Below, piece by piece: positions 28,088 through 38,700 of a DNA stretch of 64,000 bases (position 1 is its first letter; each line of letters begins with the position of its first letter). Below the pieces are notes generated by a model. The model did not search any database and was not told the DNA's origin. It was given only the letters and a program-made list of their open reading frames with translations. The DNA lies in assembly GCA_002786065.1 (NCBI GenBank), contig NHNY01000001.1, positions 1,674,001 through 1,738,000 on the forward strand. The letters run 5' to 3'. The translations under genes and the position numbers were made by a program. Source of the DNA: Microcyclospora pomicola. Lineage: Eukaryota > Ascomycota > Dothideomycetes > Capnodiales.

Positions 28088-28113
28088 ATGCAATCGTTGT
28101 TCAAAATGCGTGA
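27985..28113 (+). promoter_or_regulatory. Cluster of upstream ORFs, last one overlapping the main start
   Basis: Four upstream ATGs precede the main ATG at 28088: 27985-27999 (4 codons), 27996-28061 (21 codons), 28001-28030 (9 codons) and 28030-28113 (27 codons). The third ends with TGA overlapping the fourth ATG (TGATG), and the fourth runs out of frame past the main start and also past the next in-frame Met at 28106. If transcription starts upstream of 27985 these would repress the main frame. They are directly visible; their use is inference. Confidence 0.55.
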
Positions 28114-29902
28114 CCGTCGAAACACCAATCTTTCCGTCTCCTCCACCACCTCTACCGATTCATTGTTGTCTATTTATGCATCCCCATCGCTTAACGAGAA
28201 ACGCCCGCTCAGCCCACCACCTCCCACTCCGACATTGCCGGCACCTGTGACCGCCAGCCACAAAGCAAACTCCCCTCGAAGCTGGAAATCATGGTTTGGC
28301 CGGCTGCTTGCCACGGCGTTCGTGGCATTCTTCGCTTGGCAGATCTTTCTGATGCTCGGATCCTTATTGCACTTGTTCACAACCGACAGAACCGCCTTGG
28401 CATCCACTGCCGTGATGTTCGAGCTGGAAGCAAGTCTCACGCGAAGTGATCAACCTTCGACGTTGTTTGTGACTGAGGGTTGGGGAAAGTCGAAGTGGAC
28501 TGTGTCCATCCCGGAAGACTCGTCATTTCCACTTCTACCTGCGCAGTACCAGGACATCTGTCGCAAAGGGCAGAAGATGACCGAAATGCATCAATACCAA
28601 TCACGACTAAACTCCCATCTGGGATGGAGATCTCAACAACCATACTACTTCAAAGATGTCGCCTATCTCGATGTTGCTGAGGCAGAAAGCAGTGGAGTCT
28701 TACCCTCCTCAGATAAGCAGGTCGCTACCACGACGTGCGAGAAAAGTCTTACTTTCGTGTTGGATTCGGAAGACGCTGGCTTGGGGAAGTCGTTGCTCAT
28801 GCTGTGGATGAGTTACGGCTTAGCGAAGAAAGAGGGACGTGCTTTCTTCATTGACGACACGAACTGGGCATACGGCAACTACACCTCTTTCTTTGCACCC
28901 ATCCCATCACAGGGTTGCACACCACCGCCCCAGCACCACATCGTCCCGTGCCCGCATCAAGCCCAACATTTGCTGGTATCTTCCGCCACCGCGCCATGGA
29001 CGTTTGGGCATGCTTTCCAGGAAGAGTTCACATCCAGCAGAGCACAAGGTGTAGATCGCAACCGACGCATCTTCGACTTGGTCCGCACCGGATATGAAGC
29101 TCTATTCCACCTCATCGATGATGATGCTTTCTACGCAGATACCCGCACGGCAAGAAATCAGGCCGCGGCCTCTGCAAATGGTGGATCTGTCGTCGGCGTC
29201 CAGATCAGACGTGGGGATCTTCACCCATTTGAAAGGCAATTTAGCAGGGACTACCTGCCGCTCCCACTCTATGCCGATGCCGCGCGTGAGCTGGCTGAGT
29301 CTCTGCACAACGCCAAGACCGGCATTGCTCGACGAGGACAGCACAAAACACTCTTCGCCAAACCCAGCCAAAACAACACTTCCGCGGACACTGAATCCAC
29401 ACACTCTCCGTTCATCATGGCCTCGGACGATCCGGAGACATTCACCTCTCCTGACCTCGTCCAAGCCGCCGCGCCCTGGCCGGTTCAGAAAGCGCAAGAA
29501 CGCATCCAACTCGCGACCAAGACAATGCTCGACCATCAGTCCCCGCAGCACGACATCATCGACCCGGCCTCGCCCTACGTCAAGCACGTCGACGAGAACT
29601 CCGGCTGGGAGGGCGGCTTTTACCGCGCGCTCTTCTTCTCCGTGGGCCGCGTCGTCACGCCCCCCACGGCCGACTCGCCGCGCACCGAGTCCGTCTCCGC
29701 CGACGGCATGCGCATGCGCGAACTCGTGGGCCGCGCCTACCTGCTCGACCTCGCGGTGCTGGCCGACAGCGACGGCGTCGTCTGTGCCGTCTCCAGCGCG
29801 GGATGTCGATTGCTGGGCGTCATGTTGGGCTGGGACAAGGTGCAGAGCGGCCGGTGGGTAAACGTCGATGACGCGAGGGAGTGGAGTTGGGATGGTTGGT
29901 GA
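28088..29902 (+). CDS. Type II membrane glycosyltransferase, fucosyltransferase-like
   Basis: Single exon, 604 residues from the first ATG (MQSLFKMRDRRN); the frame extends upstream only from a TTG. A Ser/Pro-rich cytosolic tail of about 70 residues is followed by one membrane segment (about 72-97, LLATAFVAFFAWQIFLMLGSLL), giving a Golgi-type type II topology. The lumenal part carries GVQIRRGDLHPFERQF near residue 370, followed later by FIMASDDPETF and, near the C-terminus, DGVVCAVSSAGCRLLGVMLGW. This xxHxRRxD-like block, an ASDDP strand and a CxxSSxxCR-like end resemble the alpha-1,6/O-fucosyltransferase superfamily (GT23/GT65/GT68 fold); many Pezizomycotina have such a protein without known acceptor. 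GDP-fucose use is inference only. The GC-rich 3' end gives long antisense frames, which are shadows. Confidence 0.75.
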   Translation: MQSLFKMRDRRNTNLSVSSTTSTDSLLSIYASPSLNEKRPLSPPPPTPTLPAPVTASHKANSPRSWKSWFGRLLATAFVAFFAWQIFLMLGSLLHLFTTDRTALASTAVMFELEASLTRSDQPSTLFVTEGWGKSKWTVSIPEDSSFPLLPAQYQDICRKGQKMTEMHQYQSRLNSHLGWRSQQPYYFKDVAYLDVAEAESSGVLPSSDKQVATTTCEKSLTFVLDSEDAGLGKSLLMLWMSYGLAKKEGRAFFIDDTNWAYGNYTSFFAPIPSQGCTPPPQHHIVPCPHQAQHLLVSSATAPWTFGHAFQEEFTSSRAQGVDRNRRIFDLVRTGYEALFHLIDDDAFYADTRTARNQAAASANGGSVVGVQIRRGDLHPFERQFSRDYLPLPLYADAARELAESLHNAKTGIARRGQHKTLFAKPSQNNTSADTESTHSPFIMASDDPETFTSPDLVQAAAPWPVQKAQERIQLATKTMLDHQSPQHDIIDPASPYVKHVDENSGWEGGFYRALFFSVGRVVTPPTADSPRTESVSADGMRMRELVGRAYLLDLAVLADSDGVVCAVSSAGCRLLGVMLGWDKVQSGRWVNVDDAREWSWDGW

Positions 29903-30463
29903 TTTGTCGGGGTGGAGTGTTTCAGTTCTGATCTCGTCCCAAGTGACGAAAGTGCATAGCGTGATATGATATGGCATAGCGTGAGCATAGCGATGGATTG
30001 ATTGAGCCTAGATACCTATTTGAACCTTTCTATGTCGATGCACACTTTCGACGGTGATTTTTCTTTTCTTCATCCGGGACACGGATGAGATGTGTTCAAT
30101 GCAAAACGCCCTGAGAGATACCTATATCCATCCGTGTGGATGTGGTATGCACCGATGTGTAGACACATATATGGACTATGTACATGACTCCAGCAGTCCT
30201 CTCCCCTTCCCTTTATCTCTCTCGCCTTCCGCCACCCATCTCGTTTTGACATACTAAGTCGACATCCTCACGTGCCATTTCGCCCTCTGCTTTGATCCAA
30301 CCGCGCGCTCCCACTCTCCACGCTCATCACGAAACCCTCCAGCTCAGGGTGATCATCGCACTCTACAACTCCATCCCCATCTCTCCACCACCCTCCACAT
30401 TCCACAAGGCCCCGGAGAAGTATGAGCTTCTTCTCTCCTGCTCTCCCCGTGCGACGTCTCGCA
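29903..30463. other. Intergenic between convergent genes
   Basis: 561 bases with two 3' flanks. C/T-rich around 30200-30450. No gene recognised. Confidence 0.5.
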
Positions 30464-32577
30464 TCACGCCGTCGGGCCATTGACGCGCGCGTCCTCTTCC
30501 TCACGTAGCTGTCGCCGCAGCACCTCGGCGTCGCCCCCGATGGCCTCGTACCTATTCCCCCGCACTCATGTCAGCAGCGCACTTTTCGGCAGTGAGAAAC
30601 AACAAAACGAAAAAAGGGAGAAACGAAAAGGCAGAACCCACCATTTCGGATCCAAATTGCCCAAGCGCAGATACGGCGAATGATCGACGGCGCCGATGGC
30701 GGCGCGGTTCTCGCGCGTGAAGCCCATGCCGAGACAGGCCCAGGGGTTGGCGTCCTTGCGCTCGATGACGAAGTCCTCCCAGCGCGGGGCGGCGATGACC
30801 TGCTGGTAGTGCAGGGAAGACCCGGGCCAGACGGCGTTGACGCGGCCGGTGGATGCGTCCTTGTACCAGGAGCGGCAGTCGTCCTTCCACACCGTGTGCT
30901 TGATCCACTCCTGGGCGTGCGCGTTGAAGGCCGCGCTGACGTCGGCGCGCGGCGCGACCGCGTGCAGGTTCTCGTTCTGCATTTTGTGAATCACTGCGAG
31001 TGCGTACTCGGAGACGCTGTGTAAGGGCCCCATCACGGAGCCGTTCTCGACGGGCCATGTGGGGCCGATGAAGGTGAGGAAGTTCGGGAAGCCGGGGATG
31101 GCGAGGCCGAGGTAGCTTTCCGGGCAGGCGGCCCAGGCGTCTTTCAGGTCGACGCCGTCGGCGCCGATGATGGGGAAGCGCGGCCGGTAGGACACGTCAA
31201 AGCCGGTCGCACATACAATCGTGTCGACTTCGCGCTCTACACCATCAGCGCCAACGACGCCGGTCTCCGTACAGCTTTCGACCGGGGTGAAGTGGACGTC
31301 GACATTCTCCTGCTGGATGGCGTGCATGTAAGGATCACCTGGGGTGATGCGGCGGCAGCCGATGCCAAAGGTGGGCGTGAAGCCGTCCAGGAGACGCTTG
31401 TCCTTGATGTGCTCGGCCATGCGTTGGCGGAAGAAGTCCTGGCCCATCTTCTGCGCCTCGGTCCCGGAGTAGAAAGTGCCCCATAACCCGTTGACTTGGT
31501 CTTCGATGTCCTTGGCGTGGGCGACGAGCGATTTGGGATTGTGCCGGAACTCGTCACGTTCCTGCTGGTCGTACTCTTTGTTCTGGCCAAAGTTGCTCGC
31601 GATCTGGACGAACCTGGGATTGAAGTCTTAGCGCGATGTACATAACGTACTGTCCTGGGGACAGCGAGTTGGTGTTGCTCACCACACTCCAGTCCGGACA
31701 AACACATCGATGTGCTTGGCATGTGGCTGCATCGTTGGCACGGTCTGGATCGAGCTGGCACCGCTACCGATGACCGCGATCCTGTCATTCTTCCACTGGT
31801 CTTCCTTATAAGCAGCGTCCCAGCGTGCGGTATGCATGACTTTGCCCTTGAATTTATCTTTGAGACCTGGAATATCCGGCCACTACCACACCATGCATTA
31901 GCATTAACAACCACAGATTCCAAACGAGTCCTGGCTCATGTAGAGCCACACAACCCACCTTGAAGTTGTTCAGAATACCAGTGCCATGCAGCAGTATATC
32001 ACAGTAATCCTCAAACTCGCGCGGCTCCTGGCCAGGTCGGGTCTCTCGGATCTTGACTCTCCATTGGCCCTTGTCTTGCATCCAGTAGCAACCCACCACC
32101 TCGGAGTGGAACTGCATGTACTTCCGCAGGTCGAAGGTATTGCAGACTTTGTCAAGGTACTTCCAGATATCCGGCGAGTAGGAGAAGAACCGCGGCCAGT
32201 CGGGATTCTGGTGGCGGTCAGTATCAGCCACCACCTTCAAATACGGCGACAACGGAGCAACACCATACCAACGCAAATTGATACGTGTACGCGTGGCTCG
32301 GGATATCGCAAGCACAACCAGGATACCGATTCACGAGCCATGTCCCTCCTACGTCTGCATTTTGCTCGTATATGATATGCTCGACGTTGGCGCATTTCTT
32401 CTGGATCTGGTACGCCATCAGGATCCCCGACACTCCGCCGCCAATCGTCAGGACGCGCAGTTTCCGGTTGTTCGGGTCCAGCCATGTGATATTCTGCTTG
32501 ACGTGGTAGCCGGCCGAGCCAGGCTGGGAGTAATCGAACTTCTCGCCGCCGGCGACAGCGTTCAGGTCTGGCGCCAT
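30464..32577 (-). CDS. Baeyer-Villiger flavin monooxygenase (class B)
   Basis: Five exons (minus strand): 32577-32269, 32207-31959, 31882-31683, 31613-30642, 30551-30464; 605 residues. All four introns are GT-AG (61, 76, 69 and 90 nt), and each join restores the family frame: [42 protein letters not shown]. Class B flavin monooxygenases insert oxygen into ketones using FAD and NADPH. The FAD loop is GGGVSG (46-51), followed by [15 protein letters not shown] (77-91); the BVMO fingerprint FxGxxxHTxxW[PD] is perfect as [12 protein letters not shown] (197-208), which separates it from plain FMOs; the NADPH loop GSGASS is at 225-230; the ATG motif is CATGFD. Fungal BVMOs act in steroid, ketone and secondary-metabolite routes; no biosynthetic core gene lies nearby, so a catabolic role is as likely. 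Confidence 0.93.
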
Positions 32578-32990
32578 GATCACACGCGATCAACAGGATG
32601 GAAATTCTAGGATTGACAACCAAAGGCTGAGAGGGGAGTGAGAGGCAAAGGAAGAATGGTGGGTGTTAAATGGATGGAAGGTTGCAATACTTGATCGTTT
32701 CCAGGCATGCCATTTAAGGCGGGCAGTGGACGAGCGGATGACCCGTATTCAATCTCCACTGTTTGTGACTGGCTATATTCTTTACGTCAATACCGTTGTA
32801 GAATGGAAGTCCACTAAAACCGGATGAGCATAACCGTACTGGCGGCAATTGAGTTGATGATGAAGCTGAGTTGATGTATGTACTTCTGTACACTGAGGAA
32901 GCGGGGTGCTGCAGATCCTCCACATTGCCATAGCCCGGAATAGCCGAGAGCACAATTGAAGATTGCATAAACAGTGCACAGATTCGTAGA
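32578..32990. other. Intergenic, BVMO promoter and DPH6 3' flank
   Basis: 413 bases between two minus-strand genes; stop-rich, nothing recognised. Confidence 0.5.
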
Positions 32991-34949
32991 TTATGTTCGT
33001 GTAGTGTCTATGATGTTGTGCTTGAACGCATGGAGTAGATGCTGCAAATGTGGGATCTGGATCGTTGCTTGTGACGAACTCGTCAAGCCATATCCAACCC
33101 ATTCGATACTCGCTCCTCTTGGGAGTGCATCCGCTTGCACAACATAAATCGGCGGGACTGCTGTAGTGGAGACGTGACCGGCAGCATCTGTGTCGACAGA
33201 CGACCGGATGCGATCCCAAGTCGACCGCTGTGTGGCGTGCCAGACATCAAAATCCGCGTCGTCTTCATCTTCGGCAGACACTTTTCTCGTTGCGTGGTAA
33301 GCCTTCCACAATGCACGAGCAGACTTTTCGAGACACATCAGCTCCTGCTCATTTCGAGCCACCACAAAGGCTACAACTGCCGCCCATTGCTTGACTTGCA
33401 TCGCTTGTCCAATGCGATGCAGATGCTGCAGAGCCAGGACGGATTGACGGCATAGATACGAAAGAGGTGAGGAAGGATAAGCCGTAGACTCCAATTCCAT
33501 GCTTGCTGGAATGAGCGGTATCTGACCAGCAACATAGACAAATCTGTTCTCTTCCTTTGTATCCAAGGCTACCGCAATCGCTTGAGAGTAGGGTCCAATA
33601 TTCGCTGGAGCCCAGTAAGACTGTGACTGTACATGGAGGCACCTCCTCGGCTGCACTGCTGACTTTGAACTGGTGATGGCCAGTGCTAGATGAGCATTGG
33701 CGGGTAAGACATCTGCACTGGCGACCGTCACACGGGCAGGTGGATTAGGCTCGGTGAAGAAGCGGCCATACACAGCATTGATGGTGGGAAATTCAGTCAT
33801 ATCCCGCATAATGATAGATGTATATGCAATATCATGCACGGAGTGCCCACATGCAGACAGCTTCTCAATAATGTCTACCATGATGCATTGCATCTGATCT
33901 GCAGCAGACGCGCCACTCCCAGTTGATGCTGACAGAAACACGGTGCTTTTGTCAGTCTGCCGAGAATTGCCATCGGTGATGCCGGTTGGTAGTGATGAGA
34001 TTCCAGCAGACGTCGTACTCTTGCATGCGCCAGCTTCGATGTCTGACAAAAGGTCGTTGAGCATGCTTTCAAATCCATGGTCCAACAATGGTGGCATTCG
34101 AACAGGTGATTGCACTGAATCATCGACGACTTTCGCCACGAGTCGAGGCTTGAGGATGCGCAGAGAGTGGCTGCCTGCCTCGCTGGGTAGGACTTGTCTT
34201 TGCAGCTCATCTATCTCAATCCTGGCTTTCCAGAGCGGTGGAGGGCCATCGATGGCAAGTGTTTCGTACTCGCCACCCTCGCCGAGCAGAGCACCGTCGC
34301 CCAGCGAGCCAAACCGCTGTGCCGCTTTGTTTAGTCGTGCCACTGTCTTTGGAGCTGCAACGTTTAGCCAAAGGAAGCTTTCATCCAACCCTCCAGATGC
34401 AACTTTGATGATGCGTGAGTCTTGACCAACCAACTTCATGTCGTCCAGTAAGGATTCCTCCGAATGGGGTGGTAAGCAAGGCCACTGCCAGAGGAAGGAA
34501 AGGGGCGTCAAGCCAAGTCGCAATGCTACCGATTCAACGCGCGTCCGCTGATAGTCTGACAGTATGGCGCCTGTGCTCACTGCGTTGATACCAGGGTGGG
34601 CTTCTCTCACTCTGCTAAGCAGCGGTAAAAGTGACTCAGTCTCATCATGTTCCTCGGACGCGCTACGTGTTGTCAGACCATAACTTTTGCTCTGATTCAA
34701 GGCGGTGCCTATGATCTCTTGACGATAGAGCGGAAGCCCGAGGGCTTCTGCGTACAGAGGGATGACCGTATGACCAATCGTTTGGTACATGAAACTGTCA
34801 AGGTCGTCCACGGGGTCGTCCACTGATGAGGGTGGAGGGTGCAGGTTAGCTAGCGCAACGACATCGTGTCCATTGGCAAGACAATGAAGGATAGAAAAGA
34901 GCGAGTCCTTCCCGCCTGAAATGAGAGCGACGACAGCCAGTCGTGGCAT
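32991..34949 (-). CDS. DPH6: Diphthine-ammonia ligase, long RidA-fused form
   Basis: Single exon, 652 residues. DPH6 performs the last step of diphthamide synthesis on elongation factor 2: ATP-dependent amidation of diphthine with ammonium, in the cytosol. The N-terminal PP-loop ATPase domain opens the protein with SGGKDS at residues 11-16 and contains the family blocks YQTIGHTVIPLYAEALGLPLY, STGAILSDYQRTRVE and LLGEGGEYETLAIDGP. Two RidA/YjgF-like domains follow, as in yeast and other fungal DPH6: one around VHDIAYTSIIMRDMTEFPTIN with YGRFF, one around YWAPANIGPYSQAIAV with VYVAGQIPLIP. Length compares well with yeast Dph6 (about 685). The start ATG is at 34949. Identity secure. Confidence 0.95.
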   Translation of the reverse strand: MPRLAVVALISGGKDSLFSILHCLANGHDVVALANLHPPPSSVDDPVDDLDSFMYQTIGHTVIPLYAEALGLPLYRQEIIGTALNQSKSYGLTTRSASEEHDETESLLPLLSRVREAHPGINAVSTGAILSDYQRTRVESVALRLGLTPLSFLWQWPCLPPHSEESLLDDMKLVGQDSRIIKVASGGLDESFLWLNVAAPKTVARLNKAAQRFGSLGDGALLGEGGEYETLAIDGPPPLWKARIEIDELQRQVLPSEAGSHSLRILKPRLVAKVVDDSVQSPVRMPPLLDHGFESMLNDLLSDIEAGACKSTTSAGISSLPTGITDGNSRQTDKSTVFLSASTGSGASAADQMQCIMVDIIEKLSACGHSVHDIAYTSIIMRDMTEFPTINAVYGRFFTEPNPPARVTVASADVLPANAHLALAITSSKSAVQPRRCLHVQSQSYWAPANIGPYSQAIAVALDTKEENRFVYVAGQIPLIPASMELESTAYPSSPLSYLCRQSVLALQHLHRIGQAMQVKQWAAVVAFVVARNEQELMCLEKSARALWKAYHATRKVSAEDEDDADFDVWHATQRSTWDRIRSSVDTDAAGHVSTTAVPPIYVVQADALPRGASIEWVGYGLTSSSQATIQIPHLQHLLHAFKHNIIDTTRT

Positions 34950-36163
34950 TGTCCATTAACTGCAGAATGCGCAGCCACTGTGATTCTACATGCACAAAAG
35001 AAGAATTTTAAGCCAGACTTGATTGCTTGGCGCCAGTACAATACCGCAAGTCTCACCTACCGCAAATCAGATCATGCTTCATCATCTTCGTGAGAGAATC
35101 ATGCGTCTGACCAATCGCTAAAGAACATACAAGAGTGAAAGGGAAATATGTTCGCTCTACCAGCAAAGCCGTCAAGGCCACGGAAAAGTGGGCAAACGAG
35201 TCGGAGGGGGCTGGACAAGAACGATGTGCAATATCTCTGATCTGTGGTCGCGAGAGACGCTCAGTAACATCACGGGAGAGATAATGATGAACCAGCAACT
35301 TATGGGGAAATGTATCGCGCCGCCGCACGAAGAGAGAAAGAAGGTCAGGTTTGGGGAGGATCAGAAATTGTTTTGTAATGGGTTGATCGGCGGGCCGGAT
35401 GACTAAGTCTGTTGGCCTCAAAGCACAAGTACTGCACTTCACACTTCACCCAAACAATGCGTGTATTACTTGCTGTGTTGCTGGAACAGGCAGCAGATAT
35501 CGTGATCGCTCCATGCACCAACCAAAGGCTCGACAAATTCACGCAACACGAGGAACAGAGGAAATACAAGAGGATGCTCGCGATTGCGTCCGAAGACAAC
35601 CTTGACTTCATGACGTTGAAGCTGCAAGCGTATGCATCCAGCCGGCAGTCCTCGAGCACAGCTTACATATGGCTGATTCCGCGATGCTCTAGGCTGAAGC
35701 GAATGATTTGGCTCGTCTTTCGTTCCCTATACTTCCGAGGCAAGTTGTAGTTGTTGCTTGATGGGTAATGGTGCTGCCGAGTCTCTGCTCGAGCGGAGGC
35801 GGGGTCGAAAATGATTCATATCTCAAATCAGCTCTGTTCCTGCGCTCGTCTAAAGTGCAACGGCCGTTAACTGGCCTGCACAGTAAGATATCCGTCCAGG
35901 GCTGAGGTGAGGGTGTCCTGTGTGCGATGCATGGGACCCCGAAAGCTCAGCCCACGAGCTGAGCATCATACGAAACTTGTATGGGGCGTTGCATGCGGCA
36001 TCGAGTTTGCCCTCGAATATCGCACCCAAAGGCCTGTAACGTGATACGCGCCATGGTCTCAGGCACCACGACTAAAGTTTCGATGGACAAGTTGCATGCT
36101 CGACAGTAGTTTCCGAATGAACACTAGCAAAGACTACAGCCAATCATCAAAGTATATCATACT
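34950..36163. other. Intergenic, about 1.2 kb
   Basis: No gene recognised. Frames of 60-130 codons in several phases near 35050-35750 lack motifs. It should contain the DPH6 promoter and the 3' flank of the DUF3176 gene. Confidence 0.5.
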
Positions 36164-38136
36164 TCATTCTTCATAAGTTGATAGTTGCTTGTGAGAACTC
36201 TCGCACAGCCGCCAACCATCATTGTCTACCCTGATTAACCGCACCATTTCTTGTGCGTCAGTCTCGGTCTCCAACCATTGTCTCGCACCACCGAGTCGCT
36301 GTTGCAGCTTGGGATCCAAAGCATGCAACACCGCTAAAGAATCCGTCTTCCGGGTGTCGTGTCTGAGTGAACCAGCTCGGTGCACGATGATTGTAACAAG
36401 CAAGAAGAGGACTGAGATCAGCGCAAACAGAGCCTGTGGAATGATCCAGTTCCATCGTATGCGCACAGTTGTGGCTTCAATCCAGACCGTGCCTTCTACC
36501 ATGTTGTTCGTGTCACTGGTACCGCCCGTCCGACGCATGTAATTCGTCATATCCGTGGCAATGTTGTTGAACATCAATTCAAGCCCTGTTTGATTTGTAC
36601 CTGTGATCCCTTGACTGAGATCCCAGGTTTTATTGGATAGGTGACCCTGCCATACATTGAACGGTTCGAAAAGTGTTTGCGCGACGTCCGAGGTGGCATA
36701 CCAGTAACTACTGAGGTCGCTCACCACCGAGCCACTAAGGAGCAAGTTGAAGTAGCTCTGAAGAGCAAAGTGAGTGTATCCATCGACGTAATATTCTAGC
36801 GTTGTGTTGTTTGGATCAGGTGCCAAATAAGGAGAATAGCCTGGCGCTGCCGCAAACCCTGTGAGGTTGGTGGTGCGATGGGTTGAAGCAGTGCCGTTGA
36901 GGGAGGTCGTGGTGAAACTTTGGATGCACCATTGGAACAGAATTTCGATAGCCTGAAAGGTGAGGTGATTCTCACTGTCGGTGCCATTCGCGACGATGAA
37001 GAATACGTCTGCAATAGAGGCATTAACGTCCTTGAAGGCGATGGAGGCAGTAAAATTGAGCACTGCGCCAGAAACTTCCGAGTCTGATGAGACGAGGAGT
37101 CCATTGGCTGCCGAGGAGATGTTCATGAACGCATAATCCGAAGTGTCCAGGTAGTTATTCGGCGTAAGATAGTACACCAGATGTTGTTCGTCTCCAGACT
37201 CACTGGTAACATTCTTTACAGTCAGGTAGTCACTCACATCTGCAAAGGAGGTGCAGACAGCTAGAGACGAGTAAGGGTTGAAAGTGCAGTTGCCTCCCGG
37301 GCATACAGGCGCCAAGTCTAGCACGGTCTCGTTCGCACTGTAAAGACCTGTTTGTATCGCACCTTTCATGGCGGTCGAAATAGCAGTACTCCTATCGTCT
37401 TACCAGCCGTTTGGGCCGAGAACAATCATAGCGCGCGACTGATCAAGGTCCTCCCAGACTTGGAGCGAAGGGAGCGTGGTGCTCTGGTAGGGGCTCGCGA
37501 TTTGATTTGTGGCGTATGAGACAAGTTGCTGAGAAAGCGGGTCGATAGCGATCGCAAAGATGAGAAGTGCGGCGCCCGTGCAGGCAACAGTTCTAATCCG
37601 TGGTGTTGGTGAGGGCATCATGCAGTAGCCAGCAAGTGTGGTATACGCACGTCAACTTCGTTCCCATAGTAGGGCCAAACCACCATTCAACCCTCGACTA
37701 GCCCTGTCAAAGGTGGCGATGTCGCTCAGTGGCCGCTCGCGTTCGACAAACCATTCCCATTTCAATTGCCCCACGCACTCAGCGACCGGTAGTAAGAGCG
37801 CGGCCTTCGCTGAGGTGATGATGATGGCAACGATCGTGTTCAGCGTAAGAGCCGAGCCGAAGGCAGACCCAAATTGTGGCGGAGGTTTACCGTCATATTC
37901 GTGCAGGACGGCGACAAGACCGATGGTCAGTGTCACGCCCAGGGTTGCGCCGATGATCTCTGATAGCCAAGACCTTGCGAACATATTGCTCACTTTTCGA
38001 AGAACGTCTTCCCGTTTCTCCGGTGTGCTGGCTGGGTGTCGTTGGGCCGAGATTGATCGTGAGGTATCAACCGATCATGTTGTGTTGACAGGCGATCGAG
38101 TTCGACAGGCTCGGACTGCGCCTGAGAAGCACCCAT
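36164..38136 (-). CDS. DUF3176 membrane protein, reading frame interrupted
   Basis: Three same-frame blocks on the minus strand make one DUF3176-like protein: 37984-37655 (FARSWLSEIIGATLGVTL, a membrane segment, then CVGQLKWEWF), 37651-37403 (membrane segment ACTGAALLIFAIAIDPLSQQ) and 37399-36164 (APVCPGGNCTFNPYSSLAVC, a large extracellular region and a last membrane segment IPQALFALISVLFLLVTII). They are separated by TGA at 37654-37652 and TAA at 37402-37400. A spliced model without stops exists (exons 38136-38072, 38027-37692, 37592-37404, 37337-36164; 587 residues), but two of its introns use weak gttga donors and remove sequence that looks family-conserved (LALLWE...PRIR and AMKGAIQTGLYS). 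So either a recently broken gene or one with in-phase introns. Family function is unknown. Confidence 0.6.
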
Positions 38137-38280
38137 GACGGTGTCGTTGCCGAGAACGTTTTGGCACGTACCTTACAATTGGATACATGGTCGTGTCGGA
38201 TGTGCTCTGTACTTGTATGTTCAAACGTGCGAGCCACGATCCCTACATACAGCCGCACGTCGCTGCAGCCGTGCTAAGCC

Positions 38281-38700
38281 TAGCTAAGGAAACGCTCAGG
38301 AAGGACCTTTAGGTAATTACCGGTAACCATTCTAGGTAGATCAGGTAGTAAAGGAGAAAGACTTGTTAATAAGGAGTCTCGTAAGTTCATCTAGCTGTAG
38401 TACTCTACTTATATAGCTTCAATTTTGAGATACTGAGGTATGTTGCTCATGGTCTAAGGATCACAAAAGGTTAGGTTTTTCCCCATAAATCTGTGATATT
38501 ATACGCTCTTACCTATCTCTATCTACTTGTACATAGCATTTTTATGTTTTATTATCGTACTTACCTTAAGGTAGCTTCAGAAAATTGACAATACCTTATG
38601 GCCAAGGTCCCATCGTAGAAGTAGGATTAAGGGTTTTGAAATATCAGGTTGTTAGCACAGTTATAGCTCTACGCTACGCTCTACTCAAAGCTCGTAGCTC
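38281..38700. repeat. AT-rich block, possible RIP-degraded repeat remnant
   Basis: Base composition changes sharply: 21 of 60 bases are G/C in 38461-38520 and 18 of 60 in 38521-38580, against about half in surrounding genes. It has no open frame and contains many ta-rich pieces (taggta, acctta, tatatagc) and near-repeats such as ctacgctacgctctac. That is how repeat-induced point mutation relics look in this fungal group. No family can be assigned and no terminal repeats are seen. Confidence 0.45.

Noticed and set aside
29102-29977. Minus-strand frame of 291 codons opposite the glycosyltransferase
   Set aside because: Antisense frame in a GC-rich 3' end; Gly/Arg/Val/Asp-rich with no motif, while the plus strand has clear GT motifs.
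30464-35000. Possible secondary-metabolite cluster around the BVMO
   Set aside because: No PKS, NRPS, terpene cyclase, transporter or pathway regulator nearby; the neighbours are DPH6 and a glycosyltransferase-like gene.
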